A stretch of 64,000 bases of DNA from Xiphias gladius (GCF_016859285.1 NC_053421.1:6884501-6948500), one strand, 5' to 3'. Numbered from the stretch's first letter, positions 12,120 through 24,860 are shown. The notes: generated from the sequence alone by a model not told the origin. Translations and numbers: made by a program.

Positions 12120-12620
12120 TGGGATAAATGCTAACTTCAGCATATGACATGCTCACGCTGATAAGGCTATTATGCCAATGTTTAGCAGGTAAAGTATAAT
12201 GTTTACCAAGATCAACATCCTAAATAGGTGTGTCAGTGTGCTAACATTTGCTAATTAGTGCTATGCACAAAGTACAACGGAGGCTGATGGGGATGTCTCT
12301 AGCGCTGCCTGTATTTGGTTATGAACTAAAGTACTGGATGCTGAAGGACACTAAAGGATACACTGAATGATCACCAATAGTTGTTGAGACATTTCACTTA
12401 AAACCACAAATGTCAGCCTCATGGTGCTGGTCAATGGAAAGTCAAGGGATCACCAAAGTCATAAGTATACAACCTCCGGGGACCATGAATGTCTGTACTC
12501 AATTTCATGGAAATCCATCCAATAAGTGTTGAGAAATTTCAGTCTGGACCAAAGTGGTGGACCAGCTGACCGACCAACTGACGTTACTGTCGCCTTAGCA
12601 ACACAGCTAGCATGGTTACA
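12120..12620. repeat. Diverged teleost interspersed repeat, class uncertain
   Basis: Contains the run 'ctaacatttgctaattag', a phrase like 'aatttcatggaaatccatcc', and a 'gaccaaagtggtggac' end. I recognise this combination from many fish intergenic regions. No coding remnant is visible; it is probably a nonautonomous element. Borders are approximate. Confidence 0.5.
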
Positions 12621-12659
12621 AAGAATTACTTCATATATTGTTTTTTGTTCATGAAACCA

Positions 12660-12950
12660 CAGTGATGGGTGCCACAGCTGTGCACTGGGTAGCACTGTCG
12701 CCTCACAGCGCAAACGTTCGGCCGGGGCCTCTCCCTATAGAGTTTGCATGTTCAACCCGGGCCTGCGTGGGTTTTCCTCCAGGCGCTCCAGCCTCCTCCC
12801 AGAGCCAAAAGACTTGCAGGGTAATTCGCGACTCTAAATTGCCCATAGGTGTGAATGTGAGCGTGACTGGTTGATTGTGTCTACACGTCGGCAGACATAT
12901 GTCTGTGATAGACTGGCTACCTGTCCAGGGTATGGATGTATGGAACTATA
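12660..12950. repeat. Diverged teleost interspersed repeat with 'gcgtgggttttcctcc' core
   Basis: The order 'tagcactgtcgcctcacagc', 'gagtttgcatgttc', 'gcgtgggttttcctcc', 'ctctaaattgcccataggtg' and 'gtgatagactgg' matches a very abundant short repeat of fish genomes. The family name is not certain. The 78-codon ORF across it is not a gene. Confidence 0.6.
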
Positions 12951-13699
12951 AGGACTTAAAGACAGAAGTCAATCTAAAGGAAACATTTCTACCAAGCAAC
13001 ACTTTATTTCAACCCTATCTATTTAGAATTTATAGTATATTAAAACAGCAATAATGGATGGTTTGTTTCTACATGAATTATGTTTGTTTAGTGGAGGGGG
13101 ACAAAATATTTCAGCCTATGCTTTGGAAGATTGGGGTCTTTGGATTATGTATCAATCAAAAAATTGATCGTCTCCCATCCCCACAAACTACGATATTTTT
13201 TTGTTGTCTCATGGCAACAATTTGCCTTACAGATATAAAAACACTGAAAATAATCTGATTTCAGTAGAATAGTTATTACATGAAAACAAGCAGCATATGC
13301 ATTAGAAAACTTGTGATAGAACATATATGGTCTTTTTTTCTTTATGTAATGATTCAGCAATTCTTTAATAAACATAAATATTTTGTAAACCTCAGTCTTT
13401 CTTCTTTTTGTCTTCATTTGTCTATTTTCTGGTTTCTTGAAGACCCACAGGAAGAAGTTGCTTTCTGGTCATAAAAAGGACATGTGTATTACTAAATACA
13501 ATGAGCACGGTTATCATTTTAAATCATAATACACGACCCTCATCGAGCATGGTGTTGTCCTAACAAGTAGCCTAACTGCACAACTTTGCGTTGCAAGTGG
13601 GGGGAAAATGTTACTTCACTAATCTTTGCATTTCATGAAAGCCCAAACGACTGATTTGACATTGCATATCACTTCTACTCACCATTAAAGTTTTCACAC

Positions 13700-14460
13700 A
13701 GGTCTGACCTCCAATCACAATCCTTGGCGTCTGACATTCTGTTTCCAAATGCTGCTAACGTCAGCCAACGTTTTGAATATTTCCAGCTGATTGCAAAACT
13801 TCTCCGGCTTTTTAGTCTTAATGACAGAATCTGCAAATATAATTACTGCTCCAAGAAAACCCAGCCAGAGATAGCAGAGAGAGGCTGTCATCTGCTATTG
13901 TTTTCCAATCTGTGTCCTCCAACTGAACTTCACCGACCGACAGTTTAATTGGTTTCAGGGAATCGGGTGTGAAGAGGAGCCATGACCTTGATCTTTCTCC
14001 CTGATAAATGTTTTTTTGTTTTGTTTTTTTTTTAACCAGCTATACATGCAAATATGCAGAGTGTGTGTGTGTGTGTATGTGTGTCGGAGAGTTGGGAGGG
14101 AGGTAAACAGATACAGATTTTCTCATTTTATTGTGTGTTTAATGGCTGATTAGAAGCCTAATTAAATACAGTGTTAGTGAGTTCAGAGGCAAACAGAGGA
14201 GACACTGACCCTGTGACTTCTAATGCACCCCAGGGGATCGTCTGAACAAAGAGAGTAGATGCACACAGGCTGATAGAGAACATGCATTCAGAGACTTTGA
14301 ACAAACAAGCATCATCAGACCTTTATCATCAGAACCTGTCCTTAATTCACTCTTCACCTTGTGTGATAAATATTAATGGGAGGACAGGGGGAAATTAAAC
14401 AAAACTAAACATTAGCTCATGATGATGCTGGCTTAAGTTCAGACCTGCAGGGTAAAAAAG
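13700..14460. promoter_or_regulatory. Candidate conserved noncoding stretch
   Basis: Unique sequence with TAATTAAAT and ATTAATGG-type homeodomain cores, interrupted by a GT run near 14060-14085. No repeat signature or coding frame is visible. Regulatory status is inference from texture only. Confidence 0.2.
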
Positions 14461-15628
14461 CTCAGCACCACTGTCGGAAGGTTTGAGTGTTATTTTACCC
14501 CGGTATATACCAGGTGCAGACCTCTAAATGTATCGAGTACTCTACCAACTGGTATGTTTGTTGTATCATGACAGTAGCAGAAGCAAAAAAATAACCTGGA
14601 GATGATAAAAGTACTTAAATGAAAATGTAAAACAATTATTAACATTGACGGGCTCTAAAAGTTGTGTAGCTTCTGTTGTGTTGTGTCAACTCCTGCACTG
14701 CTGAAAGCTAAACTTTGTCAAATAGTACTCAGAGAGTTTGTAACACTATTTAATGTTGTAATGCTTTCATTTATATGGCTGGCAGTTAATGGTAACATAT
14801 AAAAGGTGAGTAGTAATATATGGCTATTTCCTGGAGGCAGTATATTTCAGTGTAAATTTGATTTGTGTGGAACTTGCAAAAATTACAGTAGACAAGATTA
14901 GTTTGTTCATTTTTGGCCACAATTTAGCACAGCAAACACTCAGTGTATAAATACTAGTAAAAATCTCACAACCTTGCCGTATGCTGAGGAGTTACTGTGC
15001 TCAAAAACTTTGTTATGACTTCCTGTTGTGTTAAATACACCGATGTTCAACCTGGAGTAATACTGTATTAACTAGTTAATGGGAGAATGTCGAGGTTTGT
15101 GGACTGTGTACAAGAGGTCGATGTATGGGCTAACTAATAGTTATTCCTACTTAGTTTATACTGTATGCAAAGCAACACTTGCTTCACTAAAACTTATAGA
15201 ATGGAAGTCACCTAGTCTGGAGTCACTTCTTGTCACATTGGAGGTTGTAATTCTACAAGTTTAGCCTGGAAACTGCAAAGTCGATGATTAAAAAAATCAC
15301 CTAGGGGAACATAATTGCTTTCTTTTCAGTGAATAGTACTTTCTTCTTGTTTGTTTGGCGAGCTACACTATGGTAAATGAATAGTCCAACGATTCAGCAT
15401 TGCACTTCCACAAAATTAGGAGGCTTGCAACAGACACATTAAAAACAAAAAATGGTCACAATTGATGCAGCATACACCCAATATCCTGACTTTCAGTCAC
15501 TAGTATGGGACAAGCTTAAAAAATTCTGGATCCTACGTTTCCTATGATGCAGCTCAGTAGCATCTTTCATTTGATGTCCCCTGCCACTGGTAAGCACCCA
15601 TATCTTTCAAACTCCATGTATTGTCTCT

Positions 15629-15814
15629 GTGCCGTGGTAGCTCACCTGGCAGAGCGCGTACCACGTGTCAAGGCTGAGTCCTTACCGCAGCGGCCTACGT
15701 TCAAATCCAGCCTGGGCCCTTTGATGCATGTCATCGCCTCTCTCTCCCCTGCCTTTCCCATTTCTCTCTATTATCAAATAACGTAGAAACAATAATCTTT
15801 AAAAAACAAAAAGT
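15629..15814 (+). mobile_element. tRNA-derived SINE
   Basis: Pol III promoter boxes are clear: an A box in TGGTAGCTCACCTGG (15635-15649) and a B box GTTCAAATCC (15699-15708), 50 bp apart as in tRNA genes. They are followed by a non-tRNA body rich in CTCTC and an A-rich tail ending near 15814. The tRNA fold itself is too diverged to be a working tRNA gene. Flanking sequence (15400-15628, 15815-16000) also looks repetitive. Confidence 0.75.
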
Positions 15815-16829
15815 GTTGTCTCCAAGCCCAAACCATGATCAGGGTTATTTTCTCAGACTTTAGAAAGCCCCTTTCAATGCCACATAAGAAATTAAAGATC
15901 TTTTTTTTCGCAGGCTCAGTAGTACCCCCCACCACCCCATAATGAGTAAAAAGACCTACATTTTTCAAAACCAGTGGAGTGCCCATTTCTCTCATCAAAT
16001 GATGCATTGAAATGTAATATTAAGAGTAGCAAATAAATGCATTATTTGCCCATTGAAAAAACTGTAGCTGCAGACCAGTGCATGCATATTTTCAGCTGGA
16101 GCCTAGATAATAGATAGAGTGCCTAGAGGCTTACAATGGCCGTGGCAGAGGAGGAGCAGAGAGCCGGTCAAAACCTAACAATGACAATGTCTTTTTTTCA
16201 GAAAACTAAGGTTAACAGCCCTGTTTTAGCTTACTAACATTCATTTTTGAGTTTATGTGTGGTTTTAAAAAGCTACCTATAATGAAGAAGAGTAGTCAGT
16301 TCTTAATGAAGTCTCTAATTACATGCCCTGAATATCTTCTTTGGTTTGCAGGGGGTTCAATAATCTTTCAATAGTTAAATCGTGTAAGTCAGCAGAACAG
16401 GAGTCATGGCAATCTCTCTGGACAGCTGTGATTAAATGGGTCAATTTTACCTCTTGGGGAAGGGAAAAGAACTGCCTCAATCCATGCTGTTGTAAACTCT
16501 TCCACTGTTTCACAGCCGCTAGTCTGTTACAATTGTTGAACTAGCAACATACTTCAGATTTAAGGCAGAACGTTTACACCTACAAATGTCACTGGAGGAG
16601 GCAGCCCCAATAGCCAAGCAATACACCACCAACACAATCACTCCCTCTCACCTGAAAAGACAACACACACAATGTGCATCCCAACAACTGTGAAATAAAA
16701 GCTAAACCATCTATGGTTGTAGAAGCTATTCAGTCATATCAAATATATGTCATGCTGATATAAAAATTGCAAAGGCACATGAGGGTGTCTTTACAGATTT
16801 AAATAGAGACAGGCTAGAGTAAACAAATA

Positions 16830-18397
16830 CAGTCCTGGCTGAAATTATTGCCACCCCTGAACTTTAAGTGCAGAATTTAAAATATTTTCTGTAATGCAAA
16901 TTAACCAATTTTGTATAATCACATTTTTTTAATAAAATTGCCCAGGGTTTCTGAAAAAAAAACAAAAAACAAAACTTGCATGATAGGGAATTAATACAAA
17001 CACAAAATGTACCCCAGACACCATTATGTCACCATTCACTAATATTTGGTTGCAGAACCTTTGGCAACAGTGACAGCCTCTAAACATTCCTTGCACCTGT
17101 CTGGTGCTAGTTTTCTACCACTTTTTCCATTGCTATGTGTTTAAGCTCTTAAGTCTGCAGGAGTCCTTTTTGCATCGGCAGATTTCAGCTCTCTCCAACG
17201 GTTTTCAATGGGATTTAGGTCAGGACTCAATGCTGGCCAGTTTAAAACAGTCCATCTTCTACTTTTCAAGCATTCTTTTGTGCTGCTCGAAGTGTGTTTT
17301 GGGTCGTTGTCCTGCTGAAAGACCCAAGACCTTCAACGCAACCCTAGTTTTTTGACAAAGGGTAACACATTTCACTCTAAAATGCCTTGGTAATCTTCTG
17401 ATTTCATCATTCCTTTGATACATTCAGTGCCTTCAGTCCCAGAGACAGAGAAGCAGCCCCACAGTATGATAGAACCTCCACCATGTTTTACTGTAGGAGG
17501 GTTTTCTTTTCCTTATTGGCTTCATTCTGTCCCATGTATACAAACTGAAGCACTGCATTCCCAAAGAGCTTGACTTTGGTTTCATCTGTCCATAGACCAT
17601 TATCCCAGAAAGACTGTGGCTTATCTAGGAAAGTTTTGCAAACATAAGTCTTGTCTTTTTGTGCCTTTCTATCAATGGTGGTTTCCTCCATGTCCATCGC
17701 CCATAGAGTCCTACTTGGTTTAGTGTGCGTTGTATGGTACAGGCTGAAACCACCATTCCAGATTGCTCCAGGTCAGCCTGAAGCTCTTTAGATGTCTTGT
17801 GTGGTGTTTTTTCCTAGATCTACATCAACCTTCACAGACTTCTCTCGCTGAGTTTCTTCTTAGCACCACATCCTGGAAGCGTCTTAACAGCTTTATGACT
17901 GTGAAACTTCTTCATAACACTTTGAACTGTTGAAACAGGGATTTGAAGATCTTTGGCGAGTGCCTTGAAGCCTTTTGAATTGTTCTGTCTTTTGATAATA
18001 GCATTTCTGATGCTCTCAGACAGCTCTCTTGTCTTCGCCATTGAGAAAAAGAAATTGGAAAAAAAATCATCCCCTTTTTATGCAGTAAAACCATCTTTCA
18101 TTGGTTAATTCAGGTCATGTGAACACTGAAAATTAAGCAAAGATTAGTCTTATTTGTTTTTTTATTTGAGGAACTAATTTAAATTCATCAAAAGGGTGCC
18201 AATATTTGTGTCAACCATATATTTTATGTCTGTGTTTTTTTATCTGACTATATGAAAGCATTTTTTGTTATTGTTGTTCTTTGGACATTTTTTAAGTATT
18301 TTGATTACAAAAGATTGACAGATTTGCATTTCTTTCTGAAGACATTCTAAATTCTGTACTTACAATTCAGGGGTGCCAATAGCTTCATCCAGGATTG
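16830..18397 (-). mobile_element. Tc1/mariner transposon, 1568 bp, inactive
   Basis: Bounded by TA dinucleotides (16828-16829 and 18398-18399), the target duplication of this superfamily. The ends are inverted repeats starting CAGTCCTGG and CAATCCTGG that match well for about 90 bp and share TTGGCACCCCTG-like and GTACAGAATTT blocks. An inner direct repeat (ACACAAATATTGGCACCC) near 18190 indicates the IR/DR arrangement; its left partner near 17000 is degraded. The inside encodes broken Tc1 transposase on the minus strand. Confidence 0.93.
17100..18041 (-). pseudogene. Tc1 transposase remnant (frameshifts and stops)
   Basis: The first open piece (18041-17832, 69 codons) is the paired-like helix-turn-helix DNA-binding start, with MAKTRELSE and a second helix around VSTVQSVMKKFHSH. 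After a frameshift and stop, a second piece (17697-17488) carries the WTDETKVKLFG motif that contains the second catalytic Asp region. Further homology continues to about 17100 in shifted frames. With several breaks it cannot make an active enzyme. Confidence 0.9.
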
Positions 18398-18889
18398 TAT
18401 CTGGCAAAATATACTAAAACTATGACGGATGCGAATTATGTAAATAACAATGTAAATATAACATTTTTAATCAGAAATATGTGAATAGAAATGTGAGAGA
18501 AAATAGTATTGATTATTGCATTATGATGGTGTTCAAAGAGTACTACTACTACAGCAGTTCTTTGTATACATGACATCAACATATAACAAATATATACAGT
18601 CAAAACTGAATGGGAAACACTAAAATTTCTTTAACATTTTTTTAGATTACTGCCCCAAAATGTGAAAAAAACCATACTGCAGTTTATTTGCATTAGTCAC
18701 AAGCCTACAGAAGAACATACACGCAGTAGGTATGAAAAATATAGGCATACATCTTATCTAGGTATTCATTTCACTGGAGCAGATAATATACGTACAGACT
18801 GAGATGTGGAGGCGAGGAGACTCTAGCTGTCTAAAAGTCAGGAACTGTGCCCTATACAGTACACAGAAGCAGTGAGAGTGTACAGCATA

Positions 18890-20260
18890 TCTGCATTGTT
18901 GTGTGTTTTCAGTGTTATTATCAGTAATCTAAGCCGAGGGAGGAAATCGTTTAAAATGAGCCAAAATATCACTGCAGTGGCCAAGCCTTTGATTTCCATT
19001 TAGCTCGTGTTCTTCCAGAGGCCCGTGAAGGCTATTTTACATGCAAACCCCCTCCACCACTGCCCCCCACCCCCACCCCCCTTTTTATTCCCCAACCCTC
19101 TCATCCCCTCTCCACCCCATTGGCGCTAACAATACCCCTCTCACCGCACCGCCCCACTCTCAACAGGCTTCTGTGGAATTTATTCAAATATTTTGACATT
19201 TCGCCTCCCCTCACTTCCCGAGCAGAAATGATTTGTGACAGCTGGAGATGGGCTCGGTTAGAGGAGCTTCCTCTAACACCCTGCCTTCTTTTTTCCACCT
19301 GTCCTTCTTTGCAGAAAGGCTGATTTTTCTGTTTTGACTCTCATCTTTTTTTCCTCCTCCTTTATTCACTGCTGCTCCTCCTGTCAGCTGGTGCGGGCCT
19401 TCAAAGCTCCTCTCCTTATTTTTTTCATGTGACTCCACAGTGTGATATACAAACTGGGTGATATTCCCCTATTTGTTGACATTTTGTGTTTGCTGTCTTT
19501 TTTGTGCCTTTTGCTCAGTGCCCACTTGCTGTTTGATCCTGTGCTGACACCATGTATTGGCAGCACAGAGGGTAATCCCCCTCTGAGAAAGCTTTCATCT
19601 GAATCCTCTGAGGCTACGGTGCAACAAAAATCATTCCTTTTATTAGTTTTAGAAGATGAAAATATTAAGCGAGCAATCACTATTAGATGATCTCCAGCAG
19701 GGTGGTACATACAGGTACATACAGAACAGTAAATAAAATCTGAACTACCAACAGTTTCAAGGTGCCTTATTTTCCCACATGCATTTCAATGGGCGATAAA
19801 CTGGTAAAGCATCAAAATGAGGAAGCGGTGCGTGAGGCGATGCTGCCTGTGACAGCAGTGTGCGGACTACAGCGCAGTGCACTGACAACAAAGACTCCAT
19901 TTGAATAATGCTGCTCATTAGTTGGGGGACAGGGCCTTTTTCTGTTGGCGCCTGTCCCTGGTCACTTTGCACCGCTAAGATAGACAAACACACACACTCA
20001 ACACCAAGGTTGTCATCCATCACCGCACTGAGAGAAAGGTACTAGACGCCCAAGACAAATGTGTCTTTTGTTTTTTATTTCCACTGCAATGATTAGACAT
20101 TTTCTCTCGTGAAGCATCACAGCATCCGCGCACAGAGAATAAACTGATGCCAGCTTTCTTACACTGTACACAGCGCCGTCTGAAAAGATCTATTGAAGAA
20201 AGATCTGAAAATCCAGAGGAGACTTGAGCTGTTGGAAGCCCTTCATCAACTCCAGTATCA
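18890..20260. promoter_or_regulatory. Candidate conserved noncoding region
   Basis: Unique, compositionally mixed sequence with blocks such as 'ttatcagtaatctaagccg', 'ggaatttattcaaatatttt' and 'gaataatgctgctcattag'. It is interrupted by a C/T-rich stretch near 19050-19130. No splice-bounded coding frame was found, and the ORFs here overlap on both strands without family likeness. It looks like enhancer-type sequence; conservation is untested. Confidence 0.28.
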
Positions 20261-20554
20261 GCACCCTAAACAATAATGAACACCCTGACTCACCAGATAC
20301 TAAGATACTCATTGTCAATACAATTTGGCATCCAAACAGGAGGTTTCTCTTGAGGTTCGACCAAATACTGAACTCTCAGTTTGTCTGTTAGGCTTTCTTC
20401 ACTCCCTTTATACCCTTAGTTGCTTTCCTGCAGAGGGTTACATGAAAAGATTTATACCACCCACATGTCTGTACATTAAATATGACTCTGTGGCTGCTAG
20501 ACAACCAACAGAGAATCCAGAATAGAGGTTACAGCTCCCTGCCAAGAAACAGTC

Positions 20555-20772
20555 CGGCACATAGTGTTGTTTTTTACACATGGACTATTGGACAGAGTGA
20601 GGCTAGGTATTTCCCCATTTCCAGTCTTTATGCAAAGCTAAACTAACCAGCTGCTGGTGGTAGCTTTATATTTCTCATACAAACTGAGAGAGGTATCAAT
20701 CTTCTCGTCTAACTCTTGGCAACAAAGAGAGCAAGCTAATTTCCCAAAAATGTTGAACTATTCCTTTAACAT
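20555..20772. repeat. Teleost interspersed repeat ('mattcctttaac'-ended type)
   Basis: Recognised from the order 'cacatggactattggac', 'ccagtctttatgcaaagct', 'ggtatcaatcttctcgtcta' and the end 'gaactattcctttaa'. This is a short repeat seen widely in fish introns. Noncoding, probably a nonautonomous DNA element; borders approximate. Confidence 0.5.
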
Positions 20773-20859
20773 GACCATTTTACACATTGAAGCATTGGGG
20801 ATGTAAAGGTTTATAAGCGCTACAAACAGCAACTCTCCATATCAGGCAAATCCATCTGC

Positions 20860-21470
20860 AAGACATGCATGAGCAGATTATCGCTATAGGAATTTAATCA
20901 GTCAAAGGCTAATCTGCTATGCAAATGAAAAATTGTGAAAAGTAAATAATTGGATTCAAAGAGGATACAGGAACATTGTGATTGTTTGAACAGACCTGAA
21001 GAAAATCCAACTGTAGCTCTATAAAAGGAGAGAATCAGTCATCTGCCAAGGACAGCCGGAGCTAATAAGTGTGTAACATGATAGAAAAGAAAATTAGTTC
21101 ATAGCTGTCATCTTCTTGATGAAGAGGCAATCAAAATCAAAGTGAATCATTCTGTGAGGAGGACTGTGTTTTGGAATTCAAACGGGCAATGCTTCAATAT
21201 GACAAATCAGCCGGTGTGGTGCATGTTGATTGATTCTATCCATGAAAACCTAATAGATTTAGCCCTCTGTGAATTTGGCTCTCATTAACCTCGCAGCGTT
21301 TTCATATGAGAATGTATTGGAGCCATTTTATCCACCACTCAAAGGCAATTCACTGGGTGATAAATCCTTTGGCTTATCTGGCTGCAGGTGACAGCACAGC
21401 AGAGCACTGGCGCTGGCTGGGGCACAAACACACTGAAACACACACAAAAATGCATGCACGCACACACATA
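20860..21470. promoter_or_regulatory. Candidate conserved noncoding element with a perfect octamer
   Basis: A perfect POU octamer ATGCAAAT lies at 20919-20926, with nearby homeodomain (ATTTAATC, AATAATTGG) and HMG-like (ATTGTTTG) cores. The 21180-21420 part ('ctctcattaacctcgcagcg') is unique and complex. It is followed by a CA microsatellite. Regulatory role inferred from motifs only. Confidence 0.33.
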
Positions 21471-21483
21471 CTCACATTCTGCA

Positions 21484-21530
21484 TAAACATGTACAGACAC
21501 ACACAGACACACACACACACACACACACAC
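21484..21530. repeat. (CA)n microsatellite
   Basis: CA-rich run with few interruptions. Confidence 0.85.
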
Positions 21531-21652
21531 GCATTTTCGTGGAGGGGTCGCCATGGTGACCCATGAGCGGAAAAACCTTGTGATCCAACTGGGACCAAAG
21601 ACATGCCCCTCGACCCGAGCGACCAGCCGCAACAGAAAAGCCTTCCTCTTAG

Positions 21653-21702
21653 CTCTCCGAAGAAGAAGAGGAAGAAGTAGAAGGAGGAGAAGAAAAAAAA
21701 AA
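21653..21702. repeat. Polypurine (GAA/GGA)n tract
   Basis: About 50 bp of nearly uninterrupted A and G on the plus strand, with GAA/GGA triplets ending in an A run. Confidence 0.8.
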
Positions 21703-21714
21703 CAGAATTCAATT

Positions 21715-22110
21715 ACTCAGTCGAAACCCACTCCTTGCCCTCCGGGAGTGATATCAGCACCATTTAAAAGTCTGATTACTCACAAAACCAATAACATTTT
21801 GACTCCTTGGTAATGGACCAGTAGATTAGAAAATTTAGATTACATTTAACTGCCTGTAGATTCTCATTAAAACGCCACCAACTAGTTAGAAACAATAGGT
21901 AATTAAGAGTGTAATGAAGCGCAGTAGCGTTAGCGCACGTCGGCTGTATGCTACTCTTGTGGGACCCAGCCTTACTTTGCACTTATCCTGCAGCAAAGCC
22001 ATACCAGCGTCTCATTTGGGCAATACGACATATTTAATTAGATTAATGAATTTCGGTGGCGTCTCTGCGGGGTTGGTTGTGCTCCTTGCGGTGACAGTAT
22101 AACAACAGAT
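21715..22110. promoter_or_regulatory. Candidate conserved noncoding element (homeodomain/SOX cluster)
   Basis: Two TAATTA cores (21900-21905 and 22035-22040), a SOX-type AACAATAG (21891-21898) and an AGATTAATGAA block lie in unique sequence without coding potential. This is the densest motif cluster of the intergenic region. Confidence 0.33.
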
Positions 22111-23024
22111 TATATATTAGGGGAGGCCTGAAAGCTGCTGGCAGGCCGGTACAGGTTGGTCCCTCGACAGAGGTGCAATGTGTGACAGTTTGGGTGGAAC
22201 CTGTCTCAGGTTTACTCCTGCTAAATTGTCACATGCAAATAATCATAAGTAAAAGTGCTGCACGAGTAAACACAAACTCTTATCCAAAACTGCAGATTTG
22301 ATTTAGCAAAGTGAGGCCTATTGAATTAAACATGATTGATTGTAACACAGGGAGAACACAAACCGAGGCAAGAAAGCCCAGGGTGATGAATGGGTTAGTG
22401 CCCGTGTTTGGCTTCAAGCTAGACTCTGTCGCTCTAACCGGCCATAAGTAAATCCTTCAACACAAAGTAAAAACTAAAGGAAATGAAACAGGGCATGGCT
22501 CTCTGAGGCTGACATAAACTAGTTTGAGACTGTTTCAGCCTCCTGCAAGTCATATTAATTTGGTTTTTAGATTTTGCGAAATGCAGAATAAACAGATGCA
22601 ACATGAATGATGTGAAGTGGACACAAATCATTCAAAGTTCATTAACATGACAATTTGATGTGTTTTTCATATGGAAAAGCTAGCTAACAGCTTGAATCTA
22701 ATAAGAACAGGGTTGTTTTTATAGGCAGTTAAAACTCTGGTTAGGTAGGGCAACAGAAATAATTTGCTGTAAGAATTAAGATTAGGAAAAGTGTTACTCA
22801 GTGCAACATGAATAGGTGTCACTGGAGTTGAACTGCATTCACCTCTCCTCCACCCAGACACATGGCTGTGTCCTCCACCCTGACATAGCCATGCCTTTTT
22901 GCGGAGAGTCTTCCCTCACTCAAGCCTTTTGGGTGGTGGAAACAGCTTGTCATTTTCTCTCTCTGTTTTCACATGCGGAGCAAAAGACAGCTCATTTCAC
23001 AAACTTTCAGGTGCTCAGGTTTAA

Positions 23025-23440
23025 AGCTGTAGGTTAAGTTTAGCTTATGCAAAGTTTAAATTTTAAATTTTAGGTTAAGCTTTAACATCATGTTTAGTCT
23101 CATGGGTTTAATGTTTATGATTTAGTTTTAGATTAAATTGTCAGATGACTTTATTTAGCTGTAAGTTATTCTTTAGCTTTAGCTTGCGGTTACATTTAGC
23201 TTTAATTTTAGATTTCATTGAAGTTAAACGTTAGGTTTAGATTTCAAAGTTTAGCTAGGTTTTAGCTTTAGCTGTAGCTTTCTTCTAGGTTATTCAAGTT
23301 TAAGATTTAAGATGAAATTAACTTAAACTTAAACTTTCGGTTTGACTGTAACTGCAGCTTTAGCTTGGACTATTTTTCTTCTTTAACTGGATTTAGATTT
23401 AGCACATAACTTTATGTTTTAAAGTCTGGCTTGGCTATAA
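23025..23440. repeat. Degenerate TTTAGC/TTTAGG/TTTAAG hexamer array
   Basis: About 400 bp dominated by variants of TTTAGCT, TTTAGGT, TTTAAGT and TTTAGAT spaced at roughly 6-12 bp. It is an old, decayed simple repeat. The unit resembles variant vertebrate telomere repeats but GGG is missing, so a telomeric origin is not shown. Confidence 0.6.
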
Positions 23441-24599
23441 CTGCACACACAAATATGGTAAAAATATTTGTACGTGACACTTTACACAAGACGAATACAA
23501 TTTAAACGTGCAAAAGAGAAAAAGGAAACAGAAAACAGGCTTGTATGAGCAGCATTGGACCTCAAAAAAAAAAGTTGATTCCTGTAATTTTAAAAACACT
23601 ACCTTTGAATGGTACTCATTAGCAACAAACAACACAGTCAGCACTGTCCACTTTTTAAACCTCTCTGTGGTACCAGTGCCTGTGAAGTCATGATGTTCAG
23701 TATCCGTTTTCTTTTGTAGTATCACACTGCCCCCTATAGGGCTGGATCCTAAGTGCACTGGATTCACCCTTGACACACAGATGTGTGCTTCAGTTATATA
23801 CCCTCCCCAGCTGTTTTCACAGCATCCTACAGATCTACATTTCAACACAGAGAGAATCGCATTTTGCTGAGAAGCTTTTAGCAATGTTTTCAAAAGTTGA
23901 GCCTTAGTCAGTGTAAACTGTAAATGGCTTGCTGTATATTAACTTTTGCACTGATTTTAGTGACAGGCACAGATGTTGTACTCTCTGTGTGTATATACAC
24001 AGACTGTACGTGAATCACAAGGGGAATATGTCTAGAAGACACACTCACCCACACATACACACCTCCAACCTGGCAGTGTTTGTGATTGTAAACACTTGAA
24101 TAATTGAGCCAGATTTAAACAAGGAATCATAGAGGAGGAGGAAGAAGAGAGAGGCAGAGCAGATGGCCCAGTGCAGATAGACACAGAGACTGGGAGTGAG
24201 AAGTGTTCTCTGAAGGACGAGGTCTTGTATTGTTGTTGCTGCAAGGGCCGCTCTGTCACGTGGCGTCGCAGGGGTCCCCAAAGAGCCAGGGTCTTATGGT
24301 GTCAGTGTCCCCCCAGTCCTCATCCCCAGCCCTGGCCTATTGTCATTCCTGTTTTTTAATTTCTCAAACGCAATCAAGTGTGACACACACTGTTTACCTA
24401 GCGTGTCTGCCACAACCAGGAAGAGAAAAGGAGGGGGAAAAACAGACACACAAGCCAGGATCTCGGCACAAAATAATCCTCCATAATACCACAGAGTTTA
24501 AAGAGGCTTTGCCAACACCTCCCTGAACCCCCCCCCCCTTCTCTTTGCTCTTATGAAAAAAGTAGGGGGAGATAAAGAGAAAAGAGGGGGGGAAACCAC

Positions 24600-24860
24600 A
24601 TCAGAAGAAAGCTGTTAAATTCGCCCCTCAGTCTCGTTTGGGATTGCTAATTATTGTTTTTAGAGCACAACAATTGGGGTATTAGGGCATAAGTGGCTGG
24701 AGATAACATCCAGAGGAAGGCAAAGGGAGGGAAAGAGGAGAGGAGGGAAGAGGAACACTGGGGAGAAAGATAATGTGTCGACAGAAGGTAAGCCATGATA
24801 GGGTCTGGTCCATGGTGGTGTCTCTGTCTCTGTAGTACAACACACCACAGTATCTGGAGA
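24600..24860. promoter_or_regulatory. Candidate conserved noncoding element
   Basis: Unique block including 'ggattgctaattattg' and 'gagcacaacaattggggta', which hold a homeodomain core and a SOX-like ACAAT core, flanked by purine-rich runs. Texture-based inference. Confidence 0.22.

Noticed and set aside
15629-15710. tRNA gene
   Set aside because: A and B boxes are present, but the acceptor stem and anticodon arm do not fold convincingly and a SINE body with A-rich tail follows.
23435-23893. 152-codon minus-strand open frame
   Set aside because: Composition is random, with no homologous motif, no splice context, and an overlap with simple-repeat sequence.
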